This document shows, in pieces, positions 1-8,748 of a DNA stretch of 64,000 bases (the stretch's first letter is position 1; the number at the start of each line of letters is the position of its first letter). The translations under genes were made by a program, and so were the position numbers. Under the pieces are notes generated by a model. The model had not been told where the DNA came from. It made no database searches and saw nothing but the letters and a program-made list of their open reading frames with translations. Source of the stretch: Candidatus Gastranaerophilales bacterium (GTDB lineage Bacteria; Cyanobacteriota; Vampirovibrionia; Gastranaerophilales; Gastranaerophilaceae); NCBI GenBank assembly GCA_944326465.1, contig CALVEB010000001.1, positions 100,451 to 164,450 on the forward strand, given 5' to 3'.

Positions 1-760
1 CTGTTAAAAAAGTTATTAGTAAAAACAGATTTTTACTATAATAAGAGAGTATTGCAGAGGCGAGATAACCAAAAGTATAAAAAACAGCGAGCAATTTTAT
101 TGCTTTGTTTTTATCCCCTATACGGCAGCAGAGAGTTCTTTTGTGCGATGTCATATCACCGTCAAAATCAAGCATTGTATGCACATACAAAAATCCAAGT
201 GTAAACATGACAACAGCAAAAGAGAGCAATAAAACCTCAAATGAAAATTGCTTAGTCATAACAAAATAAACACCCTCAAACATCAAGGGGCCGTATGCTA
301 TAAAAACAGCGGCTTCACTCAAACCAACAAGTGAACATTTCTGATAAAAAAGAGTTACAACAGCACCGATTAGCGCAAGCCAGATGACCGGCAACCCTGC
401 TTTAAAAGTTAAGATAAGTCCGATAGTAGCAGCAAGAATACAATAAACAATAATCATCACAAGCATCTGACCTAATGTTACACGTCCTTCAAAAATATGG
501 GCGCATTTGCATTTTTGCGCTGATTGTATGTACTTTTCATTGCTGCAGAGAATTTTATAATCGCAGTAATCATCAATTAAGTTTGTTGCAAGGTGAGCAA
601 AAATTATGCCCAAAAGTGCCAGAATACCGTTGAATACGCAACCGCTATGCTTAATTCCCCAGACAAAGACAACAAGCCATGACATCACAGTCATAGGAAG
701 TGCAAATGCACGGGAACAATCTAACCAGAATAATACACGCTTAAAAATATTGGTTATCAT
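1..760 (-). CDS. UbiA-family prenyltransferase (partial, 3' end outside window)
   Basis: Reading the reverse strand from the ATG at 760 gives an open frame to the left edge (253 residues, no stop). It is a polytopic membrane protein with the two aspartate motifs of UbiA/MenA enzymes: NLIDDYCDYK near residue 60 and DFDGDMTSHKRT near residue 205, which bind the Mg-diphosphate of the prenyl donor. The NxxDDYxDY form resembles MenA (1,4-dihydroxy-2-naphthoate prenyltransferase), but the acceptor cannot be read from sequence. The ATG overlaps the stop of the upstream small gene as ATGA, so translation is probably coupled. A quinone role would be notable in an apparent fermenter; another UbiA substrate is possible. 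Confidence 0.82.
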   Translation of the reverse strand, partial: MITNIFKRVLFWLDCSRAFALPMTVMSWLVVFVWGIKHSGCVFNGILALLGIIFAHLATNLIDDYCDYKILCSNEKYIQSAQKCKCAHIFEGRVTLGQMLVMIIVYCILAATIGLILTFKAGLPVIWLALIGAVVTLFYQKCSLVGLSEAAVFIAYGPLMFEGVYFVMTKQFSFEVLLLSFAVVMFTLGFLYVHTMLDFDGDMTSHKRTLCCRIGDKNKAIKLLAVFYTFGYLASAILSYYSKNLFLLITFLT

Positions 761-975
761 TTTAACATACAACCCATTTTTATTACATCTTCATAGTCAG
801 CACCGGCCTCAAGAAGTTCTTCAGCACTCAAGCCAAAAAGAGTAATAAGACTAATCGCATTATTATCATTTTCCTTCAATAATTTTACGACTTCTTTGAG
901 TGCATCTTCTCTGGAAAGTTTAAAGAAATCATCCAGATCACCGCGCCTGAAACCTCTTTTTTTTGCCTTACCCAT
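757..975 (-). CDS. Small hypothetical protein (72 aa) between nanK and UbiA
   Basis: I do not recognise the family. The start at 975 is chosen because GGGGGAT lies about 7 bases upstream; the longer frame to 1008 would sit deep in the kinase gene. The protein has a basic N-terminus (MGKAKKRGFRRG) and then a helical acidic/hydrophobic body ending in KMGCMLK. It overlaps the end of the ROK kinase by 8 bases, and its stop overlaps the UbiA start as ATGA, so it is co-translated with both. No membrane segment or catalytic motif is visible. Confidence 0.68.
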   Translation of the reverse strand: MGKAKKRGFRRGDLDDFFKLSREDALKEVVKLLKENDNNAISLITLFGLSAEELLEAGADYEDVIKMGCMLK

Positions 976-1849
976 GAGCAGTATCCCCCAGTGCAAGAAG
1001 AGCCGCACCTATCATGCCGGAATAGTTGCCGCTTGTTGCCTTGACGACTTTTGACGGAGTTGTGACGATTTCTTTATTGACAGCTTCCGTCAAATATTCA
1101 GTATCCACAAATTCAGCCATAGAGCCGGATAAAACCATTACATCCGGATCAAAAATATTAGCAAGCCCGATTAGTCCGGCAAGTATATCATTCTGCCAGC
1201 GGCTAAAGACAGCAGTCATTTTTTCATCTCCGCGCTTTACCCCGTCAATAACATCATAGGTTGTTACATCTTTATTGTTTAGCATTTCTTCTGCCGTATG
1301 CTTTAAACCAGTTCCTGATGCGTAACTTTCAAAACAGTCATAAGCCCCGCAGGTACATTTTCTGTGCCTGTCTGTTCGCATTTTAAAATGCATTTCACCT
1401 GCAGCCCCGTTTTTACCTTTGTATAATTTGTTGTCTAAAATTATACCGCCGCCCACTCCCGTTCCAAGAGTAAGCATAATAGAATACGGCATATCTTTAG
1501 AAGCACCGATTATGTGCTCCGCCCAGGCCGCACAATTTGCATCGTTTTCCACAAAAACTTTTTTACTGCTCAAGGATTTAAAATCCATTGAGGGATACTC
1601 TTTTGCGATATTTCCGGTAGAACCGACAATACCATCATTTGTGTTATTTACAGCCCCGCAGGTTGAAAACGCTATTACATCAACTTCACTTTCGTATTTT
1701 GTAATAATTTTTTTAAAAAGAGTTTTTATTTCGTCAAAAGTTTTCGGGGTCGGATTTTTTTCTACATCTGCAACAATTTCACCATTTTCATTTACAATAG
1801 TATTGTAGACTTTTGTACCGCCGACATCAATGGCTAAAGCTTTACGCAT
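968..1849 (-). CDS. nanK: ROK-family sugar kinase, probable N-acetylmannosamine kinase
   Basis: ROK kinase of 293 residues, normal length. The ATP-binding DVGGTK motif is at residues 8-13, GTGVGGGII near 128, and the zinc/ROK signature CTCGAYDCFE near 165, where the usual CxCGxxGCxE has D for G. ROK kinases phosphorylate sugars such as glucose, GlcNAc or ManNAc. The gene starts 8 bases after nanE, so ManNAc kinase (ManNAc to ManNAc-6-P, the NanE substrate) is the best inference; glucokinase is the alternative. TAAGGAGT precedes the ATG at 1849 with good spacing. Confidence 0.8.
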   Translation of the reverse strand: MRKALAIDVGGTKVYNTIVNENGEIVADVEKNPTPKTFDEIKTLFKKIITKYESEVDVIAFSTCGAVNNTNDGIVGSTGNIAKEYPSMDFKSLSSKKVFVENDANCAAWAEHIIGASKDMPYSIMLTLGTGVGGGIILDNKLYKGKNGAAGEMHFKMRTDRHRKCTCGAYDCFESYASGTGLKHTAEEMLNNKDVTTYDVIDGVKRGDEKMTAVFSRWQNDILAGLIGLANIFDPDVMVLSGSMAEFVDTEYLTEAVNKEIVTTPSKVVKATSGNYSGMIGAALLALGDTAHG

Positions 1850-1857
1850 AATACTCC

Positions 1858-2547
1858 TTACTTCTTCCTCTGTACAAATCTCTTTGTAATCAATTGCGGA
1901 CGCGTTATAGCAGATCCGATAACAACGCAGTGCGCACCGAGTTCAAAAGCCCTGTCAACCTCATCAGGTTCCCAGATCCGGCCTTCCAATACAACTGGAA
2001 TATCAACTTCTTTGACCAGATTTTCCAATAATTCAAAATCAGGGCCGCTGCCGCGATTTTGAGAAAACTGTGTATATCCGGAAAGCGTTGTAGAAAGCAT
2101 ATTAGCCCCGAGTTTTGCGCAATTTACACCCTCTTCTACAGTTGAAATATCAGCCATGGAAACGCGTTTGTTTATTTTTATATATTTAATTGTTTCGGAT
2201 AAAGTGCTTCCGTCAGGACGCGGGCGTGAAGTACCGTCAAACGCAATTACATCAGCCCCGACACTTATAAGACTTAATACATCATTGACAGTCGGTGTAA
2301 TATAAACAATTTCCTGCCAGTTAGCCGGTATAATATCAGGTTTTGTTATACCGATAACCGGAATATCAAAGAGTGTTTTTGCATTTTTAACATCACGCGT
2401 GCCGGCAACACGTAAGCCGCCTGCACCGCCTTTTACTACGGATTTCATCATTGCAGCCATGCATTTTTCTAAGTAAAGCGGTTCGCTCGGCATTGCCTGC
2501 ACTGATACAACAACTTTGTTTTTTAATCGATTAATTATATTATCCAT
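1858..2547 (-). CDS. nanE: N-acetylmannosamine-6-phosphate 2-epimerase
   Basis: A 229-residue TIM-barrel protein matching NanE, which converts ManNAc-6-P to GlcNAc-6-P in sialic acid or ManNAc catabolism. Visible family motifs are GGAGGLRVAG near residue 40, PVIGITK near 63, GADVIAFDGT near 97 with the conserved K/D region, and VVLEGRIWEPDEV plus GAHCVVIGSAITRP at the phosphate-binding C-terminal end. It is first in an apparent nanE-nanK-small ORF-UbiA operon. No NanA lyase or sialic acid transporter is in the window. There is no Shine-Dalgarno; a TATAAT box lies six bases before the ATG. Confidence 0.9.
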   Translation of the reverse strand: MDNIINRLKNKVVVSVQAMPSEPLYLEKCMAAMMKSVVKGGAGGLRVAGTRDVKNAKTLFDIPVIGITKPDIIPANWQEIVYITPTVNDVLSLISVGADVIAFDGTSRPRPDGSTLSETIKYIKINKRVSMADISTVEEGVNCAKLGANMLSTTLSGYTQFSQNRGSGPDFELLENLVKEVDIPVVLEGRIWEPDEVDRAFELGAHCVVIGSAITRPQLITKRFVQRKK

Positions 2548-2553
2548 ATTTAG

Positions 2554-2559
2554 ATTATA
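2554..2559 (-). promoter_or_regulatory. -10 box of a probable leaderless nanE transcript
   Basis: On the reverse strand TATAAT is followed by six bases (CTAAAT) and then the nanE ATG. No purine-rich Shine-Dalgarno is present. Transcription would start at or within a base or two of the start codon. Confidence 0.6.
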
Positions 2560-2626
2560 ACGTAAAAAAATATTTTTGCTGTATAATGTTTACAAGAGTT
2601 AAAATAAAAAAAGCAAGGGATTAGTA

Positions 2627-3955
2627 ATGAAAAAAACTTTGATAAAATATCCGTTTTTAACAAGAGATGTTGAAGTGTATGAACGCGATAACGGTCATAA
2701 GATTGTATTAGCCCATAAAGAAGGTAAACTTGTAAATGTCAGCACCTGGGTTAAAACGGGTTCCATAAATGAAGATGATAAAAATAACGGTATTTCGCAT
2801 TTTTTAGAGCACCTGATGTTCAAAGGCACACATAACCATAAAGCCGGTGAATTTGATAAAATTTTGGAAGCCAAAGGGGCAATTGTTAATGCTGCCACGT
2901 GGAAGGATTACACTTTTTATTATGTAACCTTGCCTAAAGGTCAGGAGGACAAGGATCTTTATCTTGCAATAGATTTGCATTCAGATATGATGCTTGATCC
3001 TGTGTTGCCGGAAGAAGAAATAGGGGCGCCATTTGACTTGAATGACCATACTGTAACTGATAAGCGCGAACGTCACGTCGTAATTGAAGAGATAAGAATG
3101 CGCAAAGATCAAAACTGGACAAAAGTTTATAATACTTGTAATTTCAATATGTATAAAAAACATCCTTATAAACGCGATGTTATAGGTACTCCGGAAATAA
3201 TTTCACAGGTTACGCAGCCTGAAATTATGAATTACTACAAAACTTTTTATTCACCTGAAAACATGACAACAATTATTGTTGGTGATTTTGACCATGAAAA
3301 AGTATTAAAGGCTGTTGAAGAAGGATTTGACTTTAAGGGGCGAGTGAATGCGCCTAAAAAAATCAACGAAATTGATACGCCGACAGATAAAACCATTGTC
3401 ATTGAAAATACAACAAAATCTAATACCGCATATATGATGATTGGATATCTGGGGCCGCGTGCAAATGCATTGAAAGAAAATATTGAACTTGATTTAATCA
3501 GTATAATACTGGGGGACGGTACAAGTTCAAGACTCTATCAGAATTTGATAGAAAAGCAGCCTGAACCTATTTTCAATATGATTAACAGCGAACATTACCA
3601 GTTCCGTGACGGCAACAATTTCTTTGTTCAGGCTAATTTTAAACCTGAGAAAAAAGATTTGGCACTGGAACTTGTAAAGGAAGAAATCAACGGTCTTTTG
3701 ACAAGAAAAATCAGCGAAGATGAATTGCAGAAGGCGAAAAAGAAAATAAAATCGCGTTTTGCACAGGAAGCGGAAACCGTTTCTGAGATCGGTGAAACAA
3801 TCGGATATTATATGACTGTTTGCGAGGACTTGAAACTTATTGAGGATTATTTGAAGGATGTCAACGATATTACAGTTGAGGATCTGGAAAACACAATCAA
3901 AAAATACCTCAATCTGAACAATGCCGTAATCTCAATCCTCATGCCGGAGAATTAA
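2627..3955 (+). CDS. M16-family zinc metallopeptidase (pitrilysin/processing peptidase type)
   Basis: A 442-residue M16B-type peptidase with the inverted zinc motif HFLEH (HxxEH) near residue 60 in the context NGISHFLEHLMFKGT. The distal zinc-ligand glutamate should lie in the following ~75 residues, where HVVIEEIRM near residue 145 is a good candidate. The C-terminal half carries the inactive M16 domain (GDGTSSRLYQNL). Length fits a one-chain family protein resembling YmxG/PqqL and mitochondrial processing peptidase. No signal peptide is visible, so a cytoplasmic role is inferred. AAGGGA lies about 9 bases before the ATG. It ends in a 4-base convergent overlap with the next gene. Confidence 0.88.
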   Translation: MKKTLIKYPFLTRDVEVYERDNGHKIVLAHKEGKLVNVSTWVKTGSINEDDKNNGISHFLEHLMFKGTHNHKAGEFDKILEAKGAIVNAATWKDYTFYYVTLPKGQEDKDLYLAIDLHSDMMLDPVLPEEEIGAPFDLNDHTVTDKRERHVVIEEIRMRKDQNWTKVYNTCNFNMYKKHPYKRDVIGTPEIISQVTQPEIMNYYKTFYSPENMTTIIVGDFDHEKVLKAVEEGFDFKGRVNAPKKINEIDTPTDKTIVIENTTKSNTAYMMIGYLGPRANALKENIELDLISIILGDGTSSRLYQNLIEKQPEPIFNMINSEHYQFRDGNNFFVQANFKPEKKDLALELVKEEINGLLTRKISEDELQKAKKKIKSRFAQEAETVSEIGETIGYYMTVCEDLKLIEDYLKDVNDITVEDLENTIKKYLNLNNAVISILMPEN

Positions 3956-4161
3956 TCAAAATCGAAAAAATCTTTTACCGGCATTTCTAGCACATCCGCA
4001 AGCTGGAATAATTTTCTGAGACTGATAAATTCCTTTCCTGTTTCAATGCAGGCAATATGTTCACGCGAAAAATCAAGAATTTCCGCAAGCTGATTTTGCG
4101 AAAGCTTTTTCTGCTTGCGAAATTTTTTTATATTTGCTCCTAAAAGATTAAGTCTTGACAT
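3952..4161 (-). CDS. Small XRE-family helix-turn-helix regulator (69 aa)
   Basis: A single Cro/C1-type HTH domain: GANIKKFRKQKKLSQNQLAEIL, then SREHIACIETGKEFISLRKL with the typical second and recognition helices, then LADVLEMPVKDFF. The ATG at 4161 gives the usual compact length; the upstream in-frame codons to 4242 encode an unlikely hydrophobic extension running into the neighbouring start region. No effector domain is present. The target is unknown; divergent transcription from the prepilin-like gene at 4227 makes that promoter a candidate. Confidence 0.78.
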   Translation of the reverse strand: MSRLNLLGANIKKFRKQKKLSQNQLAEILDFSREHIACIETGKEFISLRKLFQLADVLEMPVKDFFDFD

Positions 4162-4226
4162 ATTTTTATTTTGCCTCAATAATAATAGTAAATATGTAAG
4201 GTGATACATTACAAATGGAGGTATAA

Positions 4227-5270
4227 ATGAAACATTTTGCATTTACGTTAGCGGAGGTATTAATAACCCTTTCCATTATTGGCATTGTTGCCATACTAAC
4301 AATACCTACAATGATAGAGAAATATCATCAAAAATCCTGGGACACAGCATCATCAGTTTTTGTAAAAAAGCTGGAAGAAGCAACAAAACAAATGAATGTA
4401 GAAGGCACTCTGGCTGGATATTATGATACAGAAGATTTTGTAAATCAACTTAAAAAATATATAAAAATAAACAAAATTTGTGCAAATAATAGGATAAATG
4501 AATGTATATCTAAAAATATTTACTGGGGTTCTAAGAAAGAGCCAATAGATTTATCCGCAATTAAGACATCATATTATTTAGGGCAAGAGACTTGGGGAAC
4601 AGAAACAGTAGGGCTCCAATTTTCAAATGGTGTTACGGCTTTAATGGCTTATAATCCAACTTGTGAACAAGACCCTTATAATAATCAAATTACAGGAATA
4701 AATTGTATAGCAATACTTTATGATATATCTGGTTTTAAAGCCCCTAATACCGATGGAAAAGATTTACACGCAATAAATGTAAATAGACTTGGTAAAGGCG
4801 CATGTTCCTTTGAGTTGAATGGTGTGTGTTATGGTGCACCTTTTATTCCCCAGAACCCGATGTCTTATGAAGAATGTATGGCTCAAAAAGATAAATTAGG
4901 CATAAATGCTTGCTGTAAGTATGATTTTTGTTTACCTGATTATTGGGCCGCCGCGGTAAAACAGTGTGGTGGCATCTCAAATTTAGCATCAAGGTCAGAT
5001 CTTGCAAGCTTAATGAATTACGTATATAATACTGATAAAATTAAGGCAGATTCTTCAGGTTATCTTTACCACGAAATTTATTTAAACTTAGACGAAACTA
5101 AATATGAAGAAGTATTTAAAAAAAAGTTTGAAAGTAATAAAGATTATTATTGGACATCAAATGAAGTTTCTTATCTACATACTTGGATGTATCATCCTTA
5201 TAGAGGTGATATTCTGGTTGACACGTTTCCTAAAAATAAATCGACATACTATGCAATATGTAAATACTAG
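4227..5270 (+). CDS. Prepilin-like protein with N-terminal methylation motif
   Basis: A 347-residue protein starting with a type IV prepilin/pseudopilin signal: a five-residue basic leader, then AFTLAEVLITLSIIG with Glu at mature position 5 and a hydrophobic helix to about residue 28. The residue before the cleavage point is Ala rather than Gly, as in the S74 fusion at 15.4-16.5 kb. The body is rich in Cys, Tyr and Asn, with at least ten cysteines, suggesting a disulfide-bonded extracellular domain; its fold is not recognised. GGAGGT sits 5-6 bases before the ATG. Likely a minor pilin or pseudopilin-displayed surface protein. Confidence 0.75.
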   Translation: MKHFAFTLAEVLITLSIIGIVAILTIPTMIEKYHQKSWDTASSVFVKKLEEATKQMNVEGTLAGYYDTEDFVNQLKKYIKINKICANNRINECISKNIYWGSKKEPIDLSAIKTSYYLGQETWGTETVGLQFSNGVTALMAYNPTCEQDPYNNQITGINCIAILYDISGFKAPNTDGKDLHAINVNRLGKGACSFELNGVCYGAPFIPQNPMSYEECMAQKDKLGINACCKYDFCLPDYWAAAVKQCGGISNLASRSDLASLMNYVYNTDKIKADSSGYLYHEIYLNLDETKYEEVFKKKFESNKDYYWTSNEVSYLHTWMYHPYRGDILVDTFPKNKSTYYAICKY

Positions 5271-5280
5271 AAGTCGAACT

Positions 5281-6195
5281 TTACCTCAGTTCTGCCTGTA
5301 CTTTTTTAGGGTCAATTGAGAGGGTAGTATAATTTTTCAGGGCGAGGTTGAGATATTCTTTGTATTCATCTTCTTCACCCTGCAGTTTTTCCAGTTGTGC
5401 ATATATGTAATAAAAATCTCCGGTATTTGCCCCCTGCTCCTCTGCTTTTTCAAGAATTTTATCAGCTTCCTCCACGCGGCCCAGTTTGGCAAGAATTTTG
5501 GCATATATTATATATGCGTCATAATCCTTAGGGTTTAATTCAATTGTTTTTTGGAGCTTTTCAATTGCACCATCAAGCTGTCCGCGTTCGTAATCAATAG
5601 ACGCGAGATTAAAATATGCCCAGCTGTAATCCGGTGACAACTCCAGCACTTTTTTGAATTTTGCTTCTGCACCTTCTAAATCTCCGGCGTCTTTCAGAAT
5701 ATTCCCGATATAAAAATGTGCATATATATCTTCATCATTTAATTCAGTTGTGCGTTCAAAATAGTATTTTGCCCCCTCGTATTTACCTTCTTTAAAATAA
5801 CAAAGCCCTATGCTAAAATACGCATTTGAATCGTCTTTGTCATGTTCTAATACAGTTTCAAAACAGTCGACCGCCTCTTCGTACATTTTTTTGTCGCTGT
5901 AAACAAGTCCGAGATTATAATAAGCATCCGCCTCATCAGGCGACAACTCAATAGCCTTTTTGTAAGCTTCTATTGCTTTATCAAAATCTTTTAGTTTTTC
6001 ATATACAATCCCGAGATTGTAATAAATCCCGCTGTCGTTTTCCATAAATTTTGCGAGATACAGAAAATGCTGTAACGCCTCTTTTGAAAACCCGGCATCA
6101 AGAAGTAAAACTGCTAGCTGACGCCGAACCTGCAAGTTGTTATGATCTTCCTTTAATAAATTTTGTAATTCTTCTATTTTATCAATCTTTGACAT
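5281..6195 (-). CDS. Tetratricopeptide-repeat protein
   Basis: A 304-residue protein made almost wholly of TPR units (about seven, 34 residues each), with cores such as YYNLGIVYEKLKDFDKAIEAY, AYYNLGLVYSDKKMYEEAV and AYFNLASIDYERGQLDGAI. No signal peptide, membrane helix or enzymatic domain is visible, so it is probably a cytoplasmic scaffold; the partner is unknown. It converges with the prepilin-like gene (10-base gap). There is no Shine-Dalgarno; TATTAT lies six bases before the ATG, suggesting a leaderless mRNA. Confidence 0.83.
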   Translation of the reverse strand: MSKIDKIEELQNLLKEDHNNLQVRRQLAVLLLDAGFSKEALQHFLYLAKFMENDSGIYYNLGIVYEKLKDFDKAIEAYKKAIELSPDEADAYYNLGLVYSDKKMYEEAVDCFETVLEHDKDDSNAYFSIGLCYFKEGKYEGAKYYFERTTELNDEDIYAHFYIGNILKDAGDLEGAEAKFKKVLELSPDYSWAYFNLASIDYERGQLDGAIEKLQKTIELNPKDYDAYIIYAKILAKLGRVEEADKILEKAEEQGANTGDFYYIYAQLEKLQGEEDEYKEYLNLALKNYTTLSIDPKKVQAELR

Positions 6196-6201
6196 ACCAT
6201 A

Positions 6202-6207
6202 ATAATA
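6202..6207 (-). promoter_or_regulatory. -10 box of a probable leaderless TPR-gene transcript
   Basis: Reverse-strand TATTAT, six bases (TATGGT), then the ATG at 6195. The same geometry is seen at nanE, MATE, AGCS, folK, rlmD and waaA. Confidence 0.5.
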
Positions 6208-6298
6208 ACAATATTTTTAAACATTTGCAACATATTGCAAAATATTCATTTTTTGGAGTAAAATATATATGTTCAAAACAAATTACAGGAGAGAAGTT

Positions 6299-6985
6299 AT
6301 GAGATTAAGAGTTTTAACAATTTTACTGGCTATGTTTATGTTGGCACAAACCGTTTTAGCAGCGCCTTTTAGTGCTAATGCAAAGACAAAACGAATTCCG
6401 GCCGGCACTAAATTTGAACTTAAACTCTTAACTCCAATATCTTCAACTCCGGAATTTCAAGGCAAAGAATTTCAAGCCGTACTTATGACAGATCAAACCT
6501 CTGATACTGATGTAATACTTCCTATGGGCTCACTTGTCAGAGGAAGTGTTAGTAAAGTAATTCCATCTGAAAGATTTTCAAAAGGTTCTGTTTTATACCT
6601 GAATTTTGACCACGTAGTAACCCCTAACGGCCGGCAAATACCTATCAGTATGTCAGTTGTCGGACGCACCGATATAACTTATGACGGCGGTTTAACTGCA
6701 TGCAAAGGCTACCGCGAAGCCTTAGCCCAGAACTGGGAAACAACAAAAGATATTGCCAAAACCGCTACAAACTGGGGCGATGAAACTTTCGAAGATTTTG
6801 CCGGCGGCTATTTCAGAATTTTAACAGTTCCGCTTTCTGCAATTGGCGGCGGTATTGGGGCCGGAGCATATTATGTTTACGACGGCATTGCTGATATGAT
6901 TAGAAAAGGTAAAGATATTTATTTGAACAGAGGAGAAACAATCAGAGTAATCCTTGTTGACCCTATTGATGTACCGATAATATAA
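6299..6985 (+). CDS. Secreted protein of unknown function (228 aa)
   Basis: The ATG at 6299 is chosen because AGGAGAG lies just upstream and because it yields a clean signal peptide (MRLRVLTILLAMFMLAQTVLA, cleavage before APFSA). The mature part begins KRIPAGTKFELKLLTPISS and continues with LPMGSLVRGSVSKVIPSERF, a beta-rich pattern reminiscent of the C-terminal domain of VirB10/TrbI-like proteins or other barrel-gating modules. That resemblance is weak and only inferred. A glycine-rich stretch (IGGGIGAGAYYVYDG) follows near residue 180. It is upstream of proS with a short gap, possibly co-transcribed. Confidence 0.62.
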   Translation: MRLRVLTILLAMFMLAQTVLAAPFSANAKTKRIPAGTKFELKLLTPISSTPEFQGKEFQAVLMTDQTSDTDVILPMGSLVRGSVSKVIPSERFSKGSVLYLNFDHVVTPNGRQIPISMSVVGRTDITYDGGLTACKGYREALAQNWETTKDIAKTATNWGDETFEDFAGGYFRILTVPLSAIGGGIGAGAYYVYDGIADMIRKGKDIYLNRGETIRVILVDPIDVPII

Positions 6986-7005
6986 ATAGTAAGGAAGATA
7001 TAATT

Positions 7006-8742
7006 ATGAAAATGTCAAAATTATTTGTACAAACACTACGAGAATTTCCGTCAGATGCGGAAGTAATTTCTCATAAAATGCTTGCGCGCGCAGGTTATAT
7101 AAGAAAACTGACAAGCGGTGTTTATAACTTTTTACCGTTGATGTGGCGTGTTTTGAAAAAAGTTGAAAATATCATAAGAGAAGAAATGGATGCGGCAGGC
7201 GCACAGGAATTATTAATGCCGTTTGTGCAGCCAAAAGAACTCTGGGAAGAATCAGGCCGCTGGGAAGCTTACGGTAAAGAATTGATGAGATTAAAAGACA
7301 GGCATGACCGTGTTATGTGTCTTGGTCCTACTCACGAAGAAGTCATTACCGCAATTGCACGTGACGGTCTTAAATCATACAAACAAATGCCTGTAAATCT
7401 TTATCAAATTCAGTCCAAATTCCGTGATGAAGTAAGACCGCGCTACGGGCTTTTGCGCGGTCGTGAATTTATTATGAAAGACGCATACAGTTTCGACCTT
7501 GATGAAGCTGGACTTGACAGAGAATATGAAAATATGGCGCGCGCTTACAAAAGAATTTTTGACCGCTGCGGGTTGGATACCAAAATGGTTCAATCTGATT
7601 CAGGAGCAATTGGCGGCAGTGTAAGCCACGAATTTATGGTTATCACAGATACTGATGCAGGTGAAAATGATGTTTTCTACTGCGAAAATTGTGATTATTC
7701 CGCAAATTCCAACCACGCTGTATCTAATCTGCCGGATGCTGTTGTTGACGGCAAAGAATATTTCGAGCAAACCAAAATTCTGGATACACCGAATACACAT
7801 TCAATTGAAGAATTATCAGAATTTTTGAAAATCCCTTCAACATTAATCTTAAAATCTATTGTATACATTATTGATAAAAAACCTGTTATAGCACTGATAA
7901 GAGCTGATAAGGCCGTTGAAGAAACCAAATTGATGAATGCAGCAGGCGGTATTGATATCAGAATTGCGTCATCTGCTGAAATAGCTGAATTAATGGCTAA
8001 TCACGGGTTTGATGCAGTACCGGGATTTATCGGCCCTAAAGGAATGACTGATATTCAAATTATTGCAGATGAAACAGTCAAAGATATGAAAAACTTTGTT
8101 GTCGGAATTAACGAAACCGATAAACACATGGTTGGAGCAAACCTTGAAGATCTTTGTATTAAAGACCTTCAATATGCTGATATCCGTCTTGTTGAACGCG
8201 GTGATTTTTGTCCTCAGTGCGGCAAGCCGCTTTGTGTAACCCGCGGAATTGAAGTCGGTAATATCTTCAAACTGGGCACTAAATATTCTAAGCCGATGAA
8301 CGCTGTTTATACTGATGTTGACGGAAAAACAAAACCTTACGTAATGGGCTGTTATGGTATTGGTGTTACAAGAACTGCTGCCGCTGCTGTTGAGGCTCAC
8401 TATGACGAACACGGTATCAAATGGCCTATCGCAATAGCGCCTTATCATGTGACAATTGTACCTGTTAATATCCTTGATGAATTACAGATGAAAGTTGCAA
8501 ATGAATTGTATGAAAAACTTCAAAAAGCAGGTGTTGAAGTCGTTCTTGATGACCGTGACGAACGCGCGGGTGTTAAATTTAAAGACGCTGATTTAATAGG
8601 GTTCCCGTACAGAATTACTGTTGGCAAAACAATTAATGAAGGGCTTGTGGAATTTAAAACACGCGAAACAGGTGAAGTTGATAAAATCACTCCGGAAGAA
8701 GCCGCACAAAAAATCATTGATATTGTTAAAAACATAAAGTAA
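7006..8742 (+). CDS. proS: Prolyl-tRNA synthetase, bacterial type
   Basis: A 578-residue class II aminoacyl-tRNA synthetase charging tRNA-Pro. It has motif 1 around GVYNFLPLMWRVLKKVENIIREE, motif 2 (FRDEVRPRYGLLRGREF) near residue 140, the bacterial insertion (editing) domain in roughly 225-400 with TDIQIIADETVKDMKNFVVG, motif 3 (GCYGIGVTRTAAAAVE) near 448, and a C-terminal anticodon-binding domain (VEVVLDDRDERAGVKFKDADLIG). Length fits bacterial-type ProRS. AAGGAAG lies about 10 bases before the ATG. It heads a plus-strand run with nadD and yqeK. Confidence 0.96.
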   Translation: MKMSKLFVQTLREFPSDAEVISHKMLARAGYIRKLTSGVYNFLPLMWRVLKKVENIIREEMDAAGAQELLMPFVQPKELWEESGRWEAYGKELMRLKDRHDRVMCLGPTHEEVITAIARDGLKSYKQMPVNLYQIQSKFRDEVRPRYGLLRGREFIMKDAYSFDLDEAGLDREYENMARAYKRIFDRCGLDTKMVQSDSGAIGGSVSHEFMVITDTDAGENDVFYCENCDYSANSNHAVSNLPDAVVDGKEYFEQTKILDTPNTHSIEELSEFLKIPSTLILKSIVYIIDKKPVIALIRADKAVEETKLMNAAGGIDIRIASSAEIAELMANHGFDAVPGFIGPKGMTDIQIIADETVKDMKNFVVGINETDKHMVGANLEDLCIKDLQYADIRLVERGDFCPQCGKPLCVTRGIEVGNIFKLGTKYSKPMNAVYTDVDGKTKPYVMGCYGIGVTRTAAAAVEAHYDEHGIKWPIAIAPYHVTIVPVNILDELQMKVANELYEKLQKAGVEVVLDDRDERAGVKFKDADLIGFPYRITVGKTINEGLVEFKTRETGEVDKITPEEAAQKIIDIVKNIK

Positions 8743-8748
8743 ACAGTT

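Noticed and set aside
757..1008. Longer start at 1008 for the small gene after nanK
   Set aside because: The extra residues lie in the kinase gene and the GGGGGAT ribosome site fits the ATG at 975.
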